DNA from: Brasenia schreberi
Taxonomy: Eukaryota > Streptophyta > Magnoliopsida > Nymphaeales > Cabombaceae
DNA length: 64,000 bases
NCBI GenBank assembly: GCA_036023115.1
Contig: JAYKKT010000073.1
Location: 12,029,001-12,093,000, forward strand
Direction of reading: 5' to 3'
Shown: positions 60,801 to 64,000 of the stretch, one piece after another
How the letters are laid out: each line of letters opens with the position of its first letter
Position numbering within the stretch: the first letter of the stretch is position 1
Program-made: the position numbers and the translations under genes
Notes under the pieces: model-generated
Seen by the model: the letters and a program-made list of their open reading frames with translations, nothing else
Database searches by the model: none
What the model was told of the DNA's origin: nothing

Positions 60801-63596
60801 CAAGTGATTCCTATTTCTCCTAGTATTTTCCAAACTTCTTTAGGAATATTATCTGGTCCTACCGATTTACCACCCTTCATATGTTTAAGAGCCTCTTTGA
60901 CTTCATTCTTTTGAATACGTCAGTAGAAATTGTGGTTTATATACTTTTCTGATTTGGCTAACTCTCCTAAGCTAATACTAACATCTTTATTTTCATTAAA
61001 AAGCTTATAAAAATAGTTTTTCCATCTATTTCTTATGTCATCATTTGCCACTAGAATTTTTTCATCCTCGTCCTTGATGCATCTAACATAATTAAGATCT
61101 TTAGTTTTCTTATCTCTAGCCCTAGCTATCCTAAAAATATCTCTTTCACCCTCTTTTGAGTTAAGTTTTTTATATAAATCCTCCCAAATTTTAGCTTTTG
61201 CTTCACTTACGGCCTTTTTTGCTTCCTTCTTTGCTTTCTTATAAGCCTCTAAAGTTTCATTAGTTTTCTTAGCATAATATAATTTGTAGCATGCCCTCTT
61301 TGCCTTGATTTTATTTTGCACTACTTCACTCTACCACCAAGCTTCTTTTTGTGCCGGTACACCTTCCTTGGATACACCTAACACATCTTTCGCCACTTTC
61401 TTAATATGTATAGCCATATTGTTTCACTTATCACAGGGTGTACCAACATAATTCCAAACATCTCCTTGAAGGACTTTCTGTTGAAATATATCTTCTTCCT
61501 CGCTTTTGAAGTTCTACCATTTAGTCCGAATAGCTTGATGCACTCTTTTCTTCTTTGTCCATTTTTTTTATTTGTAAATCTATAACTAAAAGTCGATGCT
61601 GGGTGGTTAAGCTTTCTCTTGGAATTACCTTGCAATCTTTACAACACGCTCTATCTTTCTTTCTAAAAATAAAGTAATCAATTTGTGTTTGTGATAAGCC
61701 ACTCTTATAAGTAATTAAATGTTTATCTCGTTTTTTGAAGATTGTATTGATTATAAAGAGATGAAATGCCATAGCAAATTTTAAAATCTCCCTACCTTCC
61801 TCGTTTATATCCCCAAAACCAAAGTTTTCATGAATCCCTTGATATCCTAATGTCTCTTTACTGACATGTCCATTTAAGTCTCCTCCTAAACAAATCATCT
61901 CCCTTTGTGGAATCTTTTGAATCACCTTATCTAACTCTTCCCAAAAAGCTGTCTTTATACTATCTTCTAGTCTTACTTGGGGTGTGTAAGCACAAACTAT
62001 ATTCAAAACCTTTGCTCCTAACACTAATTTCAACATCATGATTTGGTCACCATATCGTTGTGTGTCTACTGTACTATCCTTTAAATCTTTATTTATGATA
62101 ATACCAACTCCGTTTCGAGTATTTTCCTTACATGAGTACCGTAATTTAAAACATGTATCCTCTATCTCCTTTGCTTTTTCTCTAACCCACTTTGTCTCTT
62201 GTAAACATAGAATATGAATCTTTCTTCGAATCATAGTATTACCACCTCCATTAGCTTACCGGATAATGTTTCGATATTCCAATAACCAATACGAATCTTA
62301 TTACTCCTTACCCCTGCATCCGTCCATATTGAAAATGCGGAGACCCTTTCTGTGAATTATTCATTACGTTCGGGCGAAAATATAGTGACCCTTCCTTACT
62401 TATCACTGCATTCGAGCTCTGCAGCGCATCGTTAGGCGGAGACGCCCCAAAGCAATGCTCATAATTTGTATAATCTATGTTATAAAAATTTGACAAAGTT
62501 TTATGTATCTGTTGGAAGCCTAACACAATCCTCCTCCTTTATCTGGGCTTGAGACCAACAATGCAAGGGTGACCTCTTACATGGGCAGGGTTAGTTACTA
62601 ATATGTTATAATACATGAAAATGCATTTCACTACTTACAATAGGAAAAACTTATCGTTCCAAACATGATTAGTGAGATGATGCAAGAGGAATTAAAAATA
62701 TTTTGCATTATTCATTGTATATGAAATTATGAATACGATCGGCCTCTCCGAAAACAAAGAATCCATGTAGCCGACCCCATCTAGTATGGGAAAAGGCTTT
62801 GTTGTTGTTGTACTCATTGTATATGAATATAATAGTAATGATAATGACTTGTATAATAGATTCCTATAGCTGCTAAAAGATAAATGCATGTCACCGCACA
62901 ATGATAGCCGCTATATTGCTCTTGGGTCGGTTAAAACACTTTAGCATGTCATTCCAAAGCTTTTTCTGATTTTCTACAATAAATATTACACCACCTTTTT
63001 TGTTTTGATTGTCATTGGCTAATGATCATTTCTTGAACCTTGAGCATTAAAGTTAAAGGATCTCTCTCTTTCTCTCTCTCAAGTTTCTGTTGATACAGTG
63101 ACTGCTTTAACGTTATCAGTTAGTTTGTTAGCGGTGTTAGCAATACTGATGTTGGGAATGGGGACCTTACGTTTCTTCCAGCATGTCTTGATCACTAAGG
63201 GCGCACTTGGTTTACCTGTGAATTTTATTTGGATTGTCAAAAGTTGAAAATCCATATAATCTAACTATTGGGTTGATAAGTCAATTATGTGAAATAGACT
63301 TTCTTACATTAGCTTCAGCAATCCCTCTGGCGAATTGAGTTTTCTCAACCGGAGAGAATTCAATCCTCCTTTCAGAGGGTACGGAAGTGATTCATCTTTT
63401 TTTACATGAATCGATTTCATGAGAAAACCAAATGTCTCATACATCAGAAAGATCCATGCAGATAGCTCATTTTCATTTATTACTGACATTAATTGCTAGG
63501 TTAATGCATCTGATGTGATTATCTTGGAGGGGATTTTGGTATTTCATGATCAGCGAGTCCGTGATTTGATGAACATGAAGATCTTTGTGGATACAG
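35724..63596 (+). CDS. UKL: Uridine kinase-like protein (5' part, 5 exons)
   Basis: Exons 35724-35844, 36303-36394, 37184-37253, 38188-38306 and 63500-63596 give 166 codons plus one base, in frame through GT-AG junctions. The ATG at 35724 is chosen because it opens [20 protein letters not shown], a plant-type leader, directly before the kinase core. Motifs: P-loop GGTASGKT (residues 44-51, binds ATP), DSFYR (72-76, catalytic Asp and substrate binding), IYDFKKHQR (119-127, nucleoside binding) and [10 protein letters not shown] (140-149). The family phosphorylates uridine or cytidine to the monophosphate in pyrimidine salvage. Plant UKL proteins usually carry a C-terminal uracil phosphoribosyltransferase-like domain, which would lie beyond the window. 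The specific paralogue and compartment cannot be told. Intron 4 is 25.2 kb. Confidence 0.93.
36395..38187 (+). other. UKL: Uridine kinase introns 2 and 3
   Basis: Introns at 36395-37183 and 37254-38187, separated by exon 3. They are AT-rich with no repeats or RNA genes that I can recognise. Confidence 0.65.
38730..38961 (+). mobile_element. 5'-truncated RTE LINE fragment, 232 bp
   Basis: Only the end of the LINE reading frame and the 3' tail remain (AGCCAACCCCATCTAGTATG then GGCTTAGTTGTTGTTG). A 17-bp direct repeat, TTAAATAGGGACACTAT (38713-38729) against TTAAATAGAGATACTAT (38962-38978), flanks it with two mismatches. Confidence 0.88.
39241..39745. mobile_element. Non-autonomous hAT-like element (505 bp)
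   Basis: The left end TAGGGATATTCATGG and the complement of the right end, TAGGGGTGTTCATGG, are inverted repeats with two differences in 15. The flanking 8-mers TTCATGTC (39233-39240) and GTCATGTC (39746-39753) differ at one base. The inside is GC-rich at both ends with no coding frame. Confidence 0.85.
39781..39827. repeat. (CA)17 then (TA) microsatellite
   Basis: An uninterrupted CA run of about 34 bases followed by TA repeats, just right of the short hAT element. Confidence 0.93.
40250..42832 (-). mobile_element. RTE-clade LINE, 5'-truncated
   Basis: The 3' tail (complement of ACAACAACAACAAG-AAGCC) is at 40250. Going 5' come the C-terminal block (40678-40280, [20 protein letters not shown]), RT (41675-41322, [20 protein letters not shown] and [18 protein letters not shown]), the linker (42225-41715) and part of the endonuclease (42710-42420, [20 protein letters not shown]). 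Similarity ends near 42832 inside the endonuclease. Stops and frameshifts interrupt it. Confidence 0.87.
41322..42710 (-). pseudogene. RTE endonuclease-reverse transcriptase remnants
   Basis: Frames at 42710-42420 (endonuclease with GGDLNGHV, a metal-site Asp region), 42225-41941 and 42002-41715 (lysine-rich linker) and 41675-41322 (RT fingers). A deletion just after the [11 protein letters not shown] block breaks the frame before the RT catalytic motif. The same break is shared with the copy near 60540. Confidence 0.8.
42833..43934. other. Unassigned, repeat-like intron sequence
   Basis: An imperfect repeat of ATATGTCCATCTRTAATCC occurs about 110 bp apart near 42830 and 42940. The part 43330-43900 is richer in GC and CT and resembles LTR or leader sequence of a larger retroelement, but no ends, primer site or coding domain are visible. 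Overlapping open frames on both strands (43426-43874) have no recognisable content. Confidence 0.4.
43935..46614 (-). mobile_element. Copia E, pol half
   Basis: Antisense to the host gene. From right to left: protease (complement near 46520 reads [11 protein letters not shown]), pre-integrase (46442-46233; 46229 on, [18 protein letters not shown]), integrase core (to 45732, [14 protein letters not shown]), later integrase (45588-45277) and reverse transcriptase down to about 43993 ([20 protein letters not shown]). RNase H and the 3' LTR are missing. It continues at 55219 beyond copia D. Confidence 0.82.
46615..46985 (+). repeat. Copia D 5' LTR
   Basis: Begins TATTAGAAAATG (TG changed to TA), contains CTCTATAAATAAGGCTTTC (TATA box) and ends TCGTCTTCATTAGA directly before the primer site. 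Confidence 0.82.
46670..47700 (+). repeat. 522-bp direct duplication of LTR and leader
   Basis: The block from GGGC-AGGGC-TGCAAGGCCACTAGCC through the LTR end, the primer site and the leader (CCTCAAGAAGTGTGTTGATA, then GAAATATGGACGAAAAGTG) occurs twice, with primer sites at 46986 and 47508. The second primer site, TGGTATTAGAGC, is closer to consensus. Confidence 0.85.
48813..48994 (+). repeat. Tandem duplication, period 95 bp, in copia D pol
   Basis: ATAGGGAGGACAAACTTTAC through GCTCTTTTATGGCAC is repeated with two or three substitutions. The period is not a multiple of three, so it shifts the frame at the start of the integrase zinc region. Confidence 0.88.
49736..53097 (-). mobile_element. 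hAT DNA transposon with transposase gene (3362 bp)
   Basis: The termini are CAGTGTTGTC in perfect inversion, flanked by a perfect 8-bp duplication ATATTAAT (49728-49735 and 53098-53105). Removing the element rejoins the copia D frame (VFLGY then [11 protein letters not shown]), which confirms the borders. Both ends carry dense GTATCG/CGATAC arrays: 49750-49812 and about 52955-53090. The transposase gene is on the minus strand. It is the likely parent type of the deleted copies at 22701 and 56625, but this copy's gene is itself broken. Confidence 0.95.
50060..52553 (-). pseudogene. hAT transposase (BED finger, RNase H fold, hAT dimerisation)
   Basis: Inferred exons are 52553-50727, 50643-50439 and 50336-50060, with introns of 83 and 102 bp and GT-AG ends. 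The start [20 protein letters not shown] leads into a BED zinc finger ([20 protein letters not shown]). The catalytic region includes [36 protein letters not shown] and [20 protein letters not shown], typical of the DUF659/hAT transposases. The C-terminal dimerisation segment ([20 protein letters not shown] and the [20 protein letters not shown] block) is followed by an acidic tail. Defects: a frameshift near 52080-52095, an in-frame TAA at 51952-51954 and a TGA replacing the conserved Trp after CERN. At roughly 770 codons it is normal for the family, but not functional as read. Confidence 0.88.
54888..55218 (+). repeat. Copia D 3' LTR
   Basis: Begins TGTTAGAAAATGGGCCC after the polypurine tract, contains CTCTATAAATAAGGCTT and ends GGTCTTCATTACA. 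It is about 40 bp shorter than the 5' copy. Confidence 0.85.
55219..56624 (-). mobile_element. Copia E, gag half and 5' LTR piece
   Basis: The other side of E: a zinc-knuckle region near 55375-55415 (complement reads [11 protein letters not shown]), gag remnants, primer complement GCTCTGATACCA (56455-56466) and an LTR start TGTTGAATATTTGATG from 56467. Only about 150 bp of LTR remain before the hAT remnant at 56625. Confidence 0.78.
56625..57480 (+). mobile_element. hAT remnant, third copy, plus strand
   Basis: The left end CATTGTTATTTGTATCGCATCG resembles the family terminus, followed by GTATCG/CGATAC repeats to about 56770. Transposase remnants follow: RLVPNES and AIHPEI near 56890-56950, the dimerisation block with CERN-SVFEHIQ at about 57095-57200, a 102-bp-type intron (57223-57323) and the start of the acidic tail. 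The N-terminal two thirds and the right end are missing. Confidence 0.8.
57481..60364 (-). mobile_element. Copia F, 3' half missing
   Basis: Minus-strand remains: primer complement GCTCTGATACCA (60038-60049), 5' LTR from 60050 to about 60364, gag (about 59430-58650), a CCHC-type region and linker (58630-58277), protease (58341 on, [19 protein letters not shown]), pre-integrase (to 57815, [17 protein letters not shown]) and integrase core (57742-57476, [20 protein letters not shown] and [13 protein letters not shown]). RT, RNase H and the other LTR are lost at the junction with the hAT remnant. F is a different family from A, B and D. Confidence 0.85.
60050..60364 (-). repeat. Copia F 5' LTR
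   Basis: Begins TATTAAATTTTATC next to the primer site and ends near ACACTACACTAACA, where RTE sequence starts. The outer border is inferred from that switch, as no second LTR is present to compare. Confidence 0.6.
60596..60880 (-). pseudogene. RTE reverse transcriptase fragment
   Basis: Reads [20 protein letters not shown] and continues to RLRQVSSTT, stopping at a TAG where the sister copy reads on into ENQFGFMPS. The linker frame at 61321-60920 precedes it. Confidence 0.82.
61521..62234 (-). pseudogene. RTE apurinic-type endonuclease domain
   Basis: An uninterrupted 237-codon frame. It shows the motifs of LINE endonucleases: ILCLQETKW (metal-binding Glu), [42 protein letters not shown] (Asp-x-Asn) and [20 protein letters not shown], with [10 protein letters not shown] after it (catalytic His). 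The enzyme nicks target DNA to prime reverse transcription. The domain looks chemically intact, but the downstream linker and RT are in other frames. Confidence 0.85.
62726..62813 (+). mobile_element. Tail-only RTE insertion, 88 bp
   Basis: Consists of the last about 76 bp of the RTE 3' region (CATGTAGCCGACCCCATCTA and GGCTTTGTTGTTGTTGT). A perfect 14-bp direct repeat, TCATTGTATATGAA, flanks it at 62712-62725 and 62814-62827. Confidence 0.9.
62828..63499 (+). other. End of uridine kinase intron 4
   Basis: Probably original intron sequence, with a short CT microsatellite at about 63062-63081. GGGCGCACTTGGTTTACC at 63199 resembles a short-transposon terminus but no partner end is found. Confidence 0.5.
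63500..63596 (+). CDS. UKL: Uridine kinase exon 5
   Basis: Encodes [20 protein letters not shown] and then [12 protein letters not shown]. It ends one base into the next Asp codon before GTTTTTT. The family continues with an Asp-rich DADVR stretch, which is not found before 64000. The acceptor is GCTAG at 63495-63499. Confidence 0.9.
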
Positions 63597-64000
63597 GTTT
63601 TTTTCTATTTTTTGGAATCTCATGTTCTAAGGCTTTTAGTATATTTATTTGCTAACCTTTTACTTGTTTCCACCTTTTGTGTTCATAAAAATTCTTTTAA
63701 TCCTGCAAATGCAAATCAATCTATGGGGCACGTGAATTATATCATTCCCAAAGCTTCAGCAGTTAATAGACATGCCACGACATGCTGGACTTTATTGTTT
63801 CGTTAGCCTCCTCCCTGCGTGAGCAGTGGTGGCCACTCTTTTTATTTTTACTCTGGCCTGTTTCTCTTTTTTGCACTCATCTATGGGGTCACATTTGCTA
63901 CTGAAATCAGGAGGCCAGCATCCCTCATGTAGAGGAGGAGGCTGTCGTCAATTTATGGAGCAATGAAATAGTCACAACCAGAGCTTCAGAAGTAAACAGA
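63597..64000 (+). other. Start of uridine kinase intron 5
   Basis: Follows the donor at 63597. No stretch matches the expected continuation of the kinase domain, so the next exon lies beyond the window. Confidence 0.6.

Larger units (their letters stand above)
60365..62600 (-). mobile_element. RTE-clade LINE, 5' end kept, 3' end lost
   Basis: Nearly collinear and very similar to the copy at 40250-42832, but it keeps the 5' region (complement near 62520-62580 reads GGTCTCAAGCCCAGATAAAG) and the complete endonuclease (62234-61521). RT is present up to about 60365, where it meets copia F's LTR. The C-terminal block and tail are absent. Confidence 0.87.
38307..63499 (+). other. UKL: Uridine kinase intron 4 (25.2 kb), transposon nest
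   Basis: The intron begins GTATGC and ends GCTAG. It contains at least ten separate insertions: RTE pieces (38730, 40250, 60365, 62726), a short hAT (39241), copias E, D and F, the transposase-bearing hAT in D and the hAT remnant at 56625. Confidence 0.88.

Noticed and set aside
63905..64000. Open stretch at the window end as uridine kinase exon 6
   Set aside because: No frame gives the conserved sequence expected after IFVDT, and one frame meets a stop at CATGTAG.

Overview
The window is plant nuclear DNA, almost certainly from a flowering plant with a transposon-rich genome. The evidence is GT-AG introns, plant-type Ty1/copia elements primed by tRNA-Met, RTE-clade LINEs ending in TTG repeats, and two plus-strand host genes whose products match conserved angiosperm proteins. 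The species cannot be named from the sequence alone.

Host genes. (1) Positions 2-31932 hold the last 19 coding exons (912 codons plus stop, frame kept across every junction) of the RIC1 homologue, the large subunit of the Ric1-Rgp1 exchange factor for Rab6-type GTPases at the Golgi. About 200 N-terminal residues lie before the window. (2) Positions 35724-63596 hold the first five coding exons (166 codons plus one base) of a uridine kinase-like gene (UKL/UCK type), with the P-loop, the DSFYR motif and the uridine-kinase core. The gene continues past the window. About 3.8 kb of intergenic DNA separates the two genes, holding a non-autonomous hAT element, an (AT)30 tract and the second gene's TATA region.

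Mobile DNA. Most of the window is introns swollen by insertions. RIC1 intron 3 holds copia A (1982-6356, matching 5-bp duplication). Intron 14 holds copia B1 (14450-25577), split by sister element B2 (15755-20725) and by a deleted hAT (22701-23839). Intron 18 holds two RTE LINEs (27375-31610), one of which has the inverted structure made by twin priming. Uridine kinase intron 4 is 25.2 kb. It holds RTE fragments, a second short hAT, copia E (43935-56624) interrupted by copia D (46615-55218), a hAT transposon with a decayed transposase gene (49736-53097) inside D, a third hAT remnant (56625-57480), copia F (57481-60364) and two more RTE copies.

How it fits together. Both host genes appear intact in every exon seen, with usable splice sites, so the insertions have been tolerated inside introns. 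Most elements carry frameshifts, stops, truncations or nested insertions and are probably dead. The most informative signals are the hAT family with dense GTATCG/CGATAC subterminal arrays (two copies with perfect 8-bp target duplications), the twin-primed LINE, and two tail-only LINE insertions of 73 and 88 bp with perfect 14-bp duplications. I see no rRNA, tRNA, CRISPR or operon-like system, and nothing I would call an undescribed biochemical system.
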